A stretch of DNA of 64,000 bases, from NCBI RefSeq assembly GCF_900116365.1, contig NZ_FPAG01000002.1, forward strand, positions 299,341-363,340, in the 5' to 3' direction. Source of the DNA: Zhouia amylolytica. GTDB lineage: Bacteria > Bacteroidota > Bacteroidia > Flavobacteriales > Flavobacteriaceae. The position numbers and the translations under genes were made by a program. Each line of letters starts with the position of its first letter. The stretch's first letter is position 1. The notes beneath the pieces were generated by a model. That model was not told the origin of the DNA and ran no database searches. It saw only the letters and a list, made by a program, of their open reading frames with translations. Below are positions 18,039 through 25,710 of the stretch, in pieces.

Positions 18039-18539
18039 ATGAATAGAAAACAATTTATGAGAACCGGTATTGTTACGGCTTTATTTCCGGCTATGACCTT
18101 GCGGGCGGGTACTCAGAAGGGTACTGATGAAAAGTTAGATCCGTTATTGGTGAAAGAATTTGTTGGGAAGGCTCATACCGATATCGATCGGGTTAAAGTC
18201 TTGTTAGCAAACCATCCTACCTTGTTAAACGCTGCTCATGACTGGAAAAGAGGTGATTTTGAAACCGCTTTGGGGGCAGCTTCTCATGTAGGAAACAAAG
18301 AGATTGTGAGTTTTTTAATAGCTAGTGGCGCCCAGACCAATATATTTACCGCATGCCTGTTCGGACAGTTAGATGTGGTAAAGTCATTGATTCAATTATT
18401 TCCCGACACCCTTCATGCTTTGGGACCTCATGGATTTACCCTATTGCATCATGCAGAGCGGGGAGGAGATGAAAATCAGGAGCTTGTTAAATATCTTAAA
18501 GGTTTAGGGTTAACCAGGACAAAAGTAACTTTATACTAA
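18039..18539 (+). CDS. Ankyrin-repeat protein
   Basis: A 166-residue protein with an N-terminal stretch MNRKQFMRTGIVTALFPAM that resembles an export signal; it lacks the twin arginine. Three ankyrin-like repeats follow: FETALGAASHVGNKEIVSFL, TACLFGQLDVVKSLI and TLLHHAERGGDENQELVKYL. Ankyrin proteins mediate protein contacts. The partner here is unknown. It stands between the Lrp gene and lpdA, with about 70 and 130 bp on either side, so it may be read from the upstream promoter. Confidence 0.75.
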   Translation: MNRKQFMRTGIVTALFPAMTLRAGTQKGTDEKLDPLLVKEFVGKAHTDIDRVKVLLANHPTLLNAAHDWKRGDFETALGAASHVGNKEIVSFLIASGAQTNIFTACLFGQLDVVKSLIQLFPDTLHALGPHGFTLLHHAERGGDENQELVKYLKGLGLTRTKVTLY

Positions 18540-18577
18540 GAAAATGTAAACATTATGGCTGTCCCGTAAAACATTTG

Positions 18578-18585
18578 TATTTTTG
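18578..18585 (+). promoter_or_regulatory. -7 promoter element of lpdA
   Basis: TATTTTTG matches TAnnTTTG and would give a leader of about 77 nt before the lpdA ATG at 18669. Confidence 0.35.
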
Positions 18586-18668
18586 TTTCCGGTTTGAACT
18601 CGTTTGATCTTTGCTAATAAAGATGAGATGAGTTCTTTAAATGTTTAAAACTTACAACAAAATATATT

Positions 18669-20075
18669 ATGAACCAATACGATGTGGCCATAATTGGCTC
18701 AGGTCCGGGTGGGTATGTAGCAGCAATTCGTTGCGCTCAATTAGGAATGAAAACTGCTATCATTGAAAAATATTCAACCCTTGGAGGTACATGTTTAAAT
18801 GTTGGATGTATTCCTTCTAAAGCACTATTAGACTCTTCTCATCATTATCACGATGCTGTTAAACACTTTGAAGAGCACGGTATTGAAATTCCGGGTGAGG
18901 TAAAAGTGAACCTTGAAAAAATGATCGCTCGTAAGCAATCAGTTGTGGAGCAGACATCATCAGGGGTGAAGTTTTTAATGGATAAAAACAAGATTGATGT
19001 GTACGAAGGTCTGGGGAGTTTTGCAGATGCTACGCACATTGACATCAATAAAAATGATGGTTCTACGGAGCAGATAGAAGCTAAGAATATCATCATTGCT
19101 ACCGGTTCGAAGCCGTCGACCCTTCCATTTATTGAAATCGATAAGGAACGTATCATAACATCAACGGAAGCTTTAAAGTTAAAAGAGATCCCTAAGCACC
19201 TTGTAGTAATTGGTGGAGGGGTAATCGGATTAGAGCTTGGTCAGGTGTATCGTCGTTTAGGTTCTGAGGTAACTGTGGTAGAATTTATGGATCGAATTAT
19301 CCCTACCATGGATGCAGACCTTTCTAAAGAATTGAATAAGGTTCTTAAAAAGCAAGGCTTTAAGATCAATGCCAGTCATAAGGTAAAAGAGGTGACCAGA
19401 GACGGAGATAAGGTGATCGTAAAAGCAGACGACAAAAAAGGTAAAGAAGTAGTGTTTGAAGCTGATTACTGTTTGGTTTCTGTTGGTAGACGTCCGTATA
19501 CAGATGGTTTGAAGGCAGATAAAGCAGGCGTGAAGCTTAATGAAAGAGGACAAGTAGAAGTAAATGATCATTTACAGACCAATGTTTCTAATATCTATGC
19601 GATCGGAGATGTGGTAAAAGGAGCAATGTTGGCACATAAAGCGGAAGAAGAAGGAGTAATGGTTGCTGAGATCTTAGCAGGACAAAAACCACATATCGAT
19701 TACAACCTGATTCCTGGAGTAGTTTATACCTGGCCGGAAGTAGCAGCAGTAGGGAAAACCGAGGCTGAGCTTAAAGAAGCAGGGGTGAAGTACAAGGCAG
19801 GGAAATTCCCGATGCGTGCCTTAGGACGTGCAAGAGCCAGTATGGATATCGATGGATTTGTAAAGATCCTTGCCGACGCTGAAACTGATGAAGTATTAGG
19901 TGTACACATGGTAGGCGCTCGTGTAGCTGATTTAATTGCAGAAGCGGTAACCGCTATGGAATTCCGTGCAAGTGCTGAAGATATATCACGTATGAGTCAT
20001 GCGCATCCAACCTATGCTGAAGCGGTAAAAGAAGCTGCTTTAATGGCAACAGACAACAGACCATTGCATGTTTAA
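18669..20075 (+). CDS. lpdA: Dihydrolipoyl dehydrogenase (E3)
   Basis: A 468-residue flavoprotein that reoxidises dihydrolipoamide in pyruvate, 2-oxoglutarate or branched-chain dehydrogenase complexes and the glycine cleavage system. The FAD fold GSGPGGYVAAI is at residues 10-20, the redox disulfide lies in GGTCLNVGCIPSK, the NAD fold in VIGGGVIGLELGQVY and a second FAD contact in IYAIGDV. The C-terminal dimer domain holds the catalytic His-Glu in HAHPTYAEAVKEAA. No lipoyl domain and no E1/E2 genes are adjacent, so it is a stand-alone lpd. It ends at a strong terminator. Confidence 0.97.
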   Translation: MNQYDVAIIGSGPGGYVAAIRCAQLGMKTAIIEKYSTLGGTCLNVGCIPSKALLDSSHHYHDAVKHFEEHGIEIPGEVKVNLEKMIARKQSVVEQTSSGVKFLMDKNKIDVYEGLGSFADATHIDINKNDGSTEQIEAKNIIIATGSKPSTLPFIEIDKERIITSTEALKLKEIPKHLVVIGGGVIGLELGQVYRRLGSEVTVVEFMDRIIPTMDADLSKELNKVLKKQGFKINASHKVKEVTRDGDKVIVKADDKKGKEVVFEADYCLVSVGRRPYTDGLKADKAGVKLNERGQVEVNDHLQTNVSNIYAIGDVVKGAMLAHKAEEEGVMVAEILAGQKPHIDYNLIPGVVYTWPEVAAVGKTEAELKEAGVKYKAGKFPMRALGRARASMDIDGFVKILADAETDEVLGVHMVGARVADLIAEAVTAMEFRASAEDISRMSHAHPTYAEAVKEAALMATDNRPLHV

Positions 20076-20100
20076 AAGCATTGATGTATAACATAAATAA

Positions 20101-20130
20101 AAAAGGAGGTGAATATTCACCTCCTTTTTT
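20101..20130. terminator. Terminator downstream of lpdA
   Basis: A perfect palindrome of AAAAGGAGGTGAAT and ATTCACCTCCTTTT followed by extra Ts. It lies between the convergent lpdA and CpsB-type genes and can serve both. Confidence 0.9.
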
Positions 20131-20153
20131 TATAAGGTTCTTATAATTGAGTC

Positions 20154-20891
20154 TTAAAACTCAAAATCACGTTTCGTATTGATGACTGCACGCTCTAAAT
20201 AAGGAATCAGTTTCTTAGAAACCTTCAACTCTTTTAATTGTTTAAGGTGACGTTCGTGGTGTGCATCGGTAGCAATATAATCGATCATGCCGTTCGAAAG
20301 CAATTGCTCTGCTTTTTTCTGCACTCCCGATCCGTAATTTCCGCTTAGCGAAAGTATGTTCAGTTGAAAGGCACATCCTCTTTCTTTAATGCGCTCATAA
20401 CTTTTTAGTCCGCTGATATACATATAGCGTTCCGGGTGAGCAAAGACCATTTCATATCCCTGGTTCCCCATTTCAAAAAGCATATCGTCGAATTGCATCG
20501 GTTTTGAAATAAATCCCGTTTCAACCAAAACGGTATTTCCTTTCAGTGGTAACAAGGTTTTGTTGGCTGTCATATTCATGAATTGCTGATCCATTAAATG
20601 TTCGGCAGCAGCCATCACTTGAATGCCATGGTCATCAAAGTTTTTGTCCGATGAAAGTGTTTCCAGGGCATTATTGATCTTATGAGCATCCAACTTATAG
20701 TAGTCCTCCATCATATGAGGGGTAGCAATAATATTCTTAAAACCAAGCGATTTATAGAGCTCGAGCATTTTGAGGCTTACATTCACGTCCTTGGCACCAT
20801 CATCAAGAGATGGTAACAGGTGACAATGGATATCTGTAAAATCCTCAAGCAGGTCTGCAACAAAATGTTTTGAAGAAAATATCGATAGCAT
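20154..20891 (-). CDS. CpsB/CapC-type (YwqE-like) protein-tyrosine phosphatase, PHP fold
   Basis: A 245-residue metal-dependent phosphatase of the PHP superfamily that removes phosphate from the tyrosine tail of Wzc-type autokinases. Metal ligands are visible in DIHCHLLPSLDDGAKD (about 19-34), IIATPHMMEDYYK, AAAEHLMD, MVFAHPERY and YIATDAHHERH. The natural partner is the Wzc kinase encoded about 5 kb downstream at 25711, so it probably regulates exopolysaccharide chain length or export. It is transcribed alone on the minus strand, convergent with lpdA. Confidence 0.9.
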   Translation of the reverse strand: MLSIFSSKHFVADLLEDFTDIHCHLLPSLDDGAKDVNVSLKMLELYKSLGFKNIIATPHMMEDYYKLDAHKINNALETLSSDKNFDDHGIQVMAAAEHLMDQQFMNMTANKTLLPLKGNTVLVETGFISKPMQFDDMLFEMGNQGYEMVFAHPERYMYISGLKSYERIKERGCAFQLNILSLSGNYGSGVQKKAEQLLSNGMIDYIATDAHHERHLKQLKELKVSKKLIPYLERAVINTKRDFEF

Positions 20892-21194
20892 AAAATGTTT
20901 GTTTTGTTGTTTTAAAATATAGATTTGGGGAAATCTTCATTCAAAGTTTCGCAAAGATAATTGGAAAAAATGGAACGATTAAGGAATTAACATAGAATCC
21001 TTACGCATGAACTATCCGACACAAATAAACCAAGTTATAGTGAAATCAGCTCGCCATGGCTTAGGGTATTTGGCTTCCTGATTGTTAATAACATATAGGA
21101 GCTTTGAACATGTTAAAGTTATAAATATGGGTTTGCTTTTAAATTAAGTGCGTATCTTGAACGCAACCTTTAGATAGAAGTGGCATCTAAATAA

Positions 21195-21222
21195 AAAAGA
21201 GGTGATGTGCTCACCTCCTTTT
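21195..21222 (+). terminator. Terminator-like hairpin without an obvious gene
   Basis: GAGGTGA and TCACCTC arms with flanking A and T runs around a short loop, similar to the lpdA terminator. No coding gene precedes it on the plus strand, so it could end an untranslated transcript from the preceding 200 bp, or be a duplicated copy of the lpdA terminator. Confidence 0.4.
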
Positions 21223-21281
21223 CAATCTAAACTAACTAACTCAAATTCCGGTAAACGGCTAGGTTTACCAAATGTTTTTAA

Positions 21282-21361
21282 AAATCAAACTGGGCATGAT
21301 GTGTGAGAACATTTTTTTGTTTAGTGGATCTAAAAATATGTATACATGTCCAGTTTGATTT
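21282..21361. repeat. Long-range inverted repeat
   Basis: The 17-base arm AAATCAAACTGGGCATG (21282-21298) pairs with CATGTCCAGTTTGATTT (21345-21361) with one G-T mismatch, around a 46-base loop. It lies just past the 3' end of the minus-strand TPR lipoprotein gene. Confidence 0.6.
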
Positions 21362-21429
21362 ACTCTTCTCATACGCTTTATTATTAATAATTTTTATTTA
21401 TTGATACTCGCAAGTTTTCTTCGAGTGGT

Positions 21430-23163
21430 TTATTTTATTCTTGATGTTGTTATCGTAATATCGGCAGTGGACCAGCTATCTGCTAATAATTTTTCAAGCT
21501 CCGACACTTTATCTTTATTGTTCATTTTTTCATACGCCAGTTTCATCCCCTGTTGCGCCCAACCATTTCTAGGGAGTACCTTCAAGTCCTCTTCATAAGT
21601 AGCTATGGCATCTTCATAAGCCCCCGCCTCAATTTGCACAGCCCCCAGGTGATGGCGAACAGAAAAGAACCAATCAGGCGGTTCCTGGTAATTCAGGGCA
21701 TCTTCGATAGCTACCGCTTCTTTAAGCAGGGCGATACTTTCATCGTATTTTTCTTCACTAGCTAAAAGTTCAGCCTCCAAAACCTTTTCAGCAATTTGAA
21801 CTATGTTAGACATAGAGTTGATGCCCCAGATGGTCATATCTTCCAGCGATTCATCCTGTGCTTTCAGCTTAAGAGCGGCCAGTTCTTTCTTAGCCTCATC
21901 CAAATTCCCTTTTCCTAAATAAGCCATTCCTCTGGCGTAATTTTGTACTGCATTAGGGTATTTCAGGGTATCTGTAACCAATTCCATGGCGAGGATATCA
22001 TCCCATTTTCCTAATTTCACGGCCACATAATACGGTATCATATAAAAGTGTTGCAGCGTGAACCATTCCGGTTGTTTCATAATATCCGGATGAATTTGTT
22101 CAGCCAGTTTTTGAGCACCTACCATGGCCCAATGACTATTCCCTTCAAGGGTAGCCGTAGCAGCCAGGAAGTGATAATTATGCGGGTAGTAGGCTAGCGG
22201 ATAAATTCCCTGGGCGTGACAAGCCGTTACATAGGCGCTGTCTACCGCTACCGCATTAATATTAGCCACTGTTCCCTTATGGTAATGCCCCGTGCGAATG
22301 TAGGTATGCGAAGGCATATGGGTCAGGTGTCCGGATCCTGGCACAAGTCCGTTATCGAACATAGCAGCACTTTTAAGCGATCTTTCTGGGTTGGTAGAGG
22401 CCTCGACGGCATGAATATAAAAGTGATGTGCGCCAGGATGGTTTGGGTTTTTTGTCATTATATCTTCGAGCAATGCCACTATTTCCGGGGTCCACGATTT
22501 AGGAGACCCGTCTTTGGTATATAGATCCCACGGATGCAGATCCATAACCGACTCTGCATAGAGTGCGGCGATCTCAGGATCTTCCGGGTATTTACTGTAT
22601 AGTTCCTTCATGGCGTCCGAATAGGCGATATCCAGGTGACTACGATCATCAATAGGTTCAGCTACATATCTTTCGGCTAGGGCAGCAATGAGATCTTTTT
22701 CTTTGGCAGAGGCATTAGCCGCTAGTTCTTTAGCTTTTTGAATGGCCTTATAAGCACGTTCGTAATTATCCGGCTCCATCCCGGCATTGTAATTCGGTCC
22801 AAGCACATAGGCATAGCCCCAATAGCACATGGCGCAATCCGGATCGAGTTGGGTAGCATAGTAGAACGATCGTGCAGCTTCGGCATGATTGAATCCATAA
22901 GCTAATACCAATCCCTGGTTAAAGTATTGTTGAGCTTTTTCGTTTTTGGTGGTAATCGGGTAATTTAAAACATCAAGGCCTTCAATAAGTGGAGCTTTGT
23001 TGTTAGTAGTATACCAATCCGCATCCGTAGTTTTAGGCGCACAACCGTATTTGGAAGTAACCTGTTCTTCGACGGTGGCTACGTCTTCACTACTCTTGGA
23101 TTCTTTTTTACAGGAAAGTAAAAAGAAAAGTACACCTATAATATATAGGGGCGTTCTTTTCAT
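21430..23163 (-). CDS. TPR-repeat lipoprotein of unknown function
   Basis: A 577-residue predicted lipoprotein (signal MKRTPLYIIGVLFFLLSCKK, lipidated Cys18). Helical repeats run through it: EKAQQYFNQGLVLAYGFNHAEAARSFYYA near residue 80 and ALNYQEPPDWFFSVRHHLGAVQIEAGAYEDAIATYEEDL near the end. A conserved His-rich block lies in the middle (HPGAHHFYIHAVEAS, then GLVPGSGHLTHMPSHTY) and recurs in a widespread family with no known function. Such His clusters can bind metal, but this is inference. It sits alone, with about 230 bp to the divergent FMN reductase. Confidence 0.8.
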   Translation of the reverse strand: MKRTPLYIIGVLFFLLSCKKESKSSEDVATVEEQVTSKYGCAPKTTDADWYTTNNKAPLIEGLDVLNYPITTKNEKAQQYFNQGLVLAYGFNHAEAARSFYYATQLDPDCAMCYWGYAYVLGPNYNAGMEPDNYERAYKAIQKAKELAANASAKEKDLIAALAERYVAEPIDDRSHLDIAYSDAMKELYSKYPEDPEIAALYAESVMDLHPWDLYTKDGSPKSWTPEIVALLEDIMTKNPNHPGAHHFYIHAVEASTNPERSLKSAAMFDNGLVPGSGHLTHMPSHTYIRTGHYHKGTVANINAVAVDSAYVTACHAQGIYPLAYYPHNYHFLAATATLEGNSHWAMVGAQKLAEQIHPDIMKQPEWFTLQHFYMIPYYVAVKLGKWDDILAMELVTDTLKYPNAVQNYARGMAYLGKGNLDEAKKELAALKLKAQDESLEDMTIWGINSMSNIVQIAEKVLEAELLASEEKYDESIALLKEAVAIEDALNYQEPPDWFFSVRHHLGAVQIEAGAYEDAIATYEEDLKVLPRNGWAQQGMKLAYEKMNNKDKVSELEKLLADSWSTADITITTSRIK

Positions 23164-23371
23164 AGTGGTTTAGTTGGATTGGTTAGGTCTTTTAAATTTA
23201 CAAAAAAATATTTATTAACAAGTTATAAACAATTGATTTTTAAATTTTTATATCAAAAATTTTTTGTTTCAAACGGGGTGTAGATTGTAATAATGCCTAA
23301 AATAAAGGGTTCCGGCCGGTTATAATAAGGGGTGAAAAATAAAATAGGTATGATATCTCAAGCCTGTTAGT

Positions 23372-23379
23372 TATATTTG
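23372..23379 (+). promoter_or_regulatory. -7 promoter element of the FMN reductase gene
   Basis: TATATTTG matches TAnnTTTG. Transcription would begin near 23386, which leaves the TTG at 23400 too close for easy use and favours the ATG at 23415 as start. Confidence 0.45.
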
Positions 23380-23414
23380 TTAATAGCCATTAACCAACTT
23401 TGGAAACGACAACC

Positions 23415-23954
23415 ATGATAAAAATCTTAGCTTTTGCCGGAAGTAATTCTTCCACCTCCAAGAATTTTCAATTGATCCAGCATACGGTTTCTTTAATAGA
23501 AGGGTATGATGTCCAGGTACTTAATATGAGTAAGATGCCTTTTCCGTTATTCAGTGAAGATCTGGAGCGGGAGGAAGGTTATAAGAATTCATTATTGGAA
23601 TTAAAGGATGAAATTCAGAAAGCCGATGCCTTGATTTTATCAGTAAACGAACACAACGGAAATCCGTCCGCGTATTTCAAAAACCTTATCGATTGGTTAT
23701 CGAGGGTAGACAGAGATTTTCTGGAAGATACAAGGGTCTTTTTAATGAGTACCTCTCCGGGCAGAAGAGGTGGTGCCGGTTCACTGGCGGTCACCAAAGA
23801 TCTCTTACCCCGTTTTGGCGCAGAAATTATAACCACCTTTTCGCTACCTTCCTTCAATCATTTTTTCTCTAAAGAAGAGGGCATAACCGAAGAACCATAT
23901 AAAACAGATCACCACGAGCGATTACAAGACTTTCTTTTCGCCCTGGAGTTCTAG
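23415..23954 (+). CDS. NADPH-dependent FMN reductase family protein
   Basis: A 179-residue flavodoxin-like reductase. The phosphate-binding loop AGSNSSTSKNFQLI is at residues 7-20, followed by MPFPLFSEDLEREEGY and the FMN-contact segment ILSVNEHNGNPSAYFKNLIDWLSR. STSPGRRGGAGSL is the second loop typical of this family, which reduces FMN, quinones or azo compounds with NADPH. A TTG at 23400 is in frame but the -7 element supports the ATG at 23415. It is the last gene before a 950-bp repeat-rich stretch. Confidence 0.85.
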   Translation: MIKILAFAGSNSSTSKNFQLIQHTVSLIEGYDVQVLNMSKMPFPLFSEDLEREEGYKNSLLELKDEIQKADALILSVNEHNGNPSAYFKNLIDWLSRVDRDFLEDTRVFLMSTSPGRRGGAGSLAVTKDLLPRFGAEIITTFSLPSFNHFFSKEEGITEEPYKTDHHERLQDFLFALEF

Positions 23955-23961
23955 TCATTCC

Positions 23962-24388
23962 TGTCATTCCGTGTTTATTACGGAATCCATAACCAGAGGA
24001 ATTAGAATCAGAAAAAAAACATACTTATGTCATAAATATTTTTAAACGGCCTACGAAGGTTTTCCGTTAAATTGGCGGTAAGATAAACGTAAAATTTTAG
24101 GCTGTTTGAGCGTAGCGAGTTCCTAAAATTTAGTGTTCGAACAAACAATTTAGGTAAACTTTCGTCAGCCTAGATTTTTTTTGATCCTTTTTTTTATCAA
24201 TGAAAAAAAAGGATGAATAATAATAATTGATATCAATGTCAATATTATTATGTCTTGTTCATTCTTTATCAGGGAACTATTTAACACATCATGAGAACCT
24301 ATTAAAAAAATGGAATAGCTGTCGAATAAAAAAATGAATAAAGATTTTTTAGTTTGATGAGTCATTCCCCACTTGTTGCGGAATCCAC
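23962..24388 (+). repeat. Composite repeat E, copy 1 (427 bp)
   Basis: A direct repeat of 28314-28733. By hand alignment the internal parts differ by about nine substitutions plus a one-base and a six-base gap, so identity is about 97 percent. Each copy is bounded on both sides by a family A palindrome (23962-23990 and 24361-24388 here). Inside are an imperfect outer stem (24048-24062 with 24156-24170), an inner stem AAATTTTAGG/CCTAAAATTT (24092-24101 with 24122-24131) and a T/A-rich hairpin (family F, 24185-24213). The two copies flank wza and wzc. Confidence 0.9.
24185..24213. repeat. Family F T-rich/A-rich hairpin, copy 1
   Basis: The arms TCCTTTTTTTT and AAAAAAAAGGA enclose a seven-base loop, just after the string GCCTAGATTTTTTTTGA. 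It is part of composite repeat E. Similar hairpins occur at 28536, 30640, 31002, 36074 and 47878. Confidence 0.7.
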
Positions 24389-24694
24389 GAGAAGGAGAAG
24401 TCAGAATTTGAAAATGCGATCTTATGTCATTCCGTATTTATTACGAAATCCATTTGTAATGGCGCAAACAATTCCTTGCCCCCTGCACCCCTAAAGGGCC
24501 GACCAAGCGTTTAAAATTAGTCCAGTGGACTGATTTAGCGATGGGGCGAGCTGGCGCATTGGATGATTTGGATAAATTGATTTTTTAGTTTGTCATTCCG
24601 AATTTGTCTGTCATTCCGCATTTATTGCGGAATCCATGTCTAAATGAACCCGAATGCTCCTCCTATGTCATTCCGTGCTTGTTACGGAATCCAT
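24361..24694 (+). repeat. Family A palindromic repeats, group 2
   Basis: Copies at 24361-24388, 24425-24453, 24609-24637 and 24666-24694, plus the one at 23962-23990 at the other end of E, all oriented TGTCATTCCG...CGGAATCCAT. A partial copy (TGTCATTCCGAATTTG) begins near 24591. Copies at 24609 and 24666 start 57 bp apart. Arm bases vary in a paired way: CCGC with GCGG in one copy, CCGT with ACGG in another. Confidence 0.85.
24471..24587 (-). repeat. Family D intergenic module, copy 2 (inverted)
   Basis: The reverse complement of the modules at 5871 and 48379. The central palindrome has arms AAATTAGTCC and GGACTGATTT (one mismatch). A elements lie on both sides (24425-24453 and 24609-24637), so the whole is an A-D-A composite of about 200 bp. 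Confidence 0.8.
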
Positions 24695-24860
24695 GCTTAT
24701 TGAGGAATCCCTGGACTTTAAGTTTACAAATATTAAAAACGGTTTTATCAACAGTACAAAACCGAAAACTTATTCACTAACTTATTAACTTTAAGCCTAA
24801 AACCATAAAAAAAGGAACTTTTGCTCTGCGTCACGTAAGAAAATAACCTATACGCCGTTA

Positions 24861-24889
24861 TTGATTTTTAAAAGCATTCTTTATATTTG
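24861..24889 (+). promoter_or_regulatory. Promoter of wza-wzc
   Basis: A -33 TTG (24861-24863) and a -7 TATATTTG (24882-24889) are spaced by 18 bases, a good match to the Bacteroidetes promoter. Transcription would start near 24896. This excludes the in-frame TTG at 24861 as a translation start and points to the ATG at 24906. Confidence 0.6.
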
Positions 24890-24905
24890 CCGAAATTTAA
24901 TTCAA

Positions 24906-25703
24906 ATGATCAAAAGCAATACGATGAAAATTGGTGTGATTTGTGGTTTAGTCGCATTAATTTTATCTTCCTGCGTATCGCGACAGAAACTGGCCTATTT
25001 CCAGAATATGGAGCGTATCGACGGGAATACCACCCCAAATTATTACACAACCGTTATTGAGAACAACGACCTTTTAAACATAACGGTGTCTCCATCAGGT
25101 GCTACAGAGATGGATCTAAAACTGGTACAGCCTTTTAATTTACCGGTTACAGCTGCTCCGAATATGACTGGAAGTATTAATGGTCAACAACGTTTGCAAT
25201 CTTATTTAGTCGATAACAAAGGGAATATTGATTTCCCGGTCTTGGGACAATTACATGTGGCAGGGTTGACCCGTCAGGAGTTGATTGAGTTATTGAAGAC
25301 CCGTATTTCTGAATATGTGAACAACCCGATCATTAATGTACGGATTGATAATTTTAAAATATCTGTCTTAGGTGAGGTAAAAATGCCCAGTTCGTATCAA
25401 ATCGAAGACGAACGAATTACTTTGCCGGAGGCTTTGGCGTTAGCTGGGGATATGACAATCTATGGCCGTCGTGATAATGTTTTGGTCATCAGAGAAACAG
25501 AAGGAATAAAAAAATATGCCTACCTTGATCTAACTAAAAGTGATTTTATCGATTCGCCCTATTATTATTTACAACAGAATGATGTTGTGTATATAGAACC
25601 CAACAAGGCGCAGATGCAGGCATCCGCTTATAACCGTAACATCCCCATTTTTATTTCGGTAGCTTCGGTATTGATTTCCATAGCTATTTTAATTACCAAG
25701 TAA
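24906..25703 (+). CDS. Wza-like polysaccharide export lipoprotein
   Basis: A 265-residue outer membrane polysaccharide export protein of the Wza family, which forms the secretion channel for capsule or exopolysaccharide. The signal peptide ends in ILSSC with lipidated Cys23. The Poly_export domain (about residues 50-145: NDLLNITVSPSG, NIDFPVLGQLHVAGLTRQEL) is followed by one SLBB domain (IDNFKISVLGEVKMPSSYQIEDERITLPEALALAGDM). A C-terminal hydrophobic helix (PIFISVASVLISIAILITK) is typical. The -7/-33 promoter rules out the farther upstream TTG; ATG codons at 24906 and 24924 remain. Seven bp separate it from wzc. Confidence 0.9.
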   Translation: MIKSNTMKIGVICGLVALILSSCVSRQKLAYFQNMERIDGNTTPNYYTTVIENNDLLNITVSPSGATEMDLKLVQPFNLPVTAAPNMTGSINGQQRLQSYLVDNKGNIDFPVLGQLHVAGLTRQELIELLKTRISEYVNNPIINVRIDNFKISVLGEVKMPSSYQIEDERITLPEALALAGDMTIYGRRDNVLVIRETEGIKKYAYLDLTKSDFIDSPYYYLQQNDVVYIEPNKAQMQASAYNRNIPIFISVASVLISIAILITK

Positions 25704-25710
25704 AGAACTT

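Larger units (their letters stand above)
20892..21429. other. 538-bp intergenic region without a gene
   Basis: I see no coding frame. The region holds the CpsB-gene promoter area, a terminator-like hairpin at 21195-21222 and a long-range inverted repeat at 21282-21361 (listed separately). A smaller hairpin pairs GGTAAAC (21250-21256) with GTTTACC (21263-21269). Confidence 0.5.

Noticed and set aside
18039-18100. Twin-arginine signal in the ankyrin protein
   Set aside because: The sequence is NRKQFM, with no consecutive arginines, so a Tat signal is not supported.
24165-24365. Minus-strand frame of 66 residues inside repeat E, with a longer counterpart at 28516-28764
   Set aside because: Both frames come from the same repeat, are Ile/Lys/Phe-rich low-complexity, and run through the T/A hairpin. 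A frame-preserving six-base gap is suggestive but not enough; no family or ribosome-binding context.
23955-24860. Insertion sequence between the FMN reductase and wza
   Set aside because: No transposase frame, terminal inverted repeats or target duplication; the content is explained by A, D and E repeats.
24861-24905. Extended N terminus for the Wza-like protein from the TTG at 24861
   Set aside because: This TTG is the -33 element of the promoter, and the -7 element lies within the extension, so it cannot be in the mRNA of that promoter.
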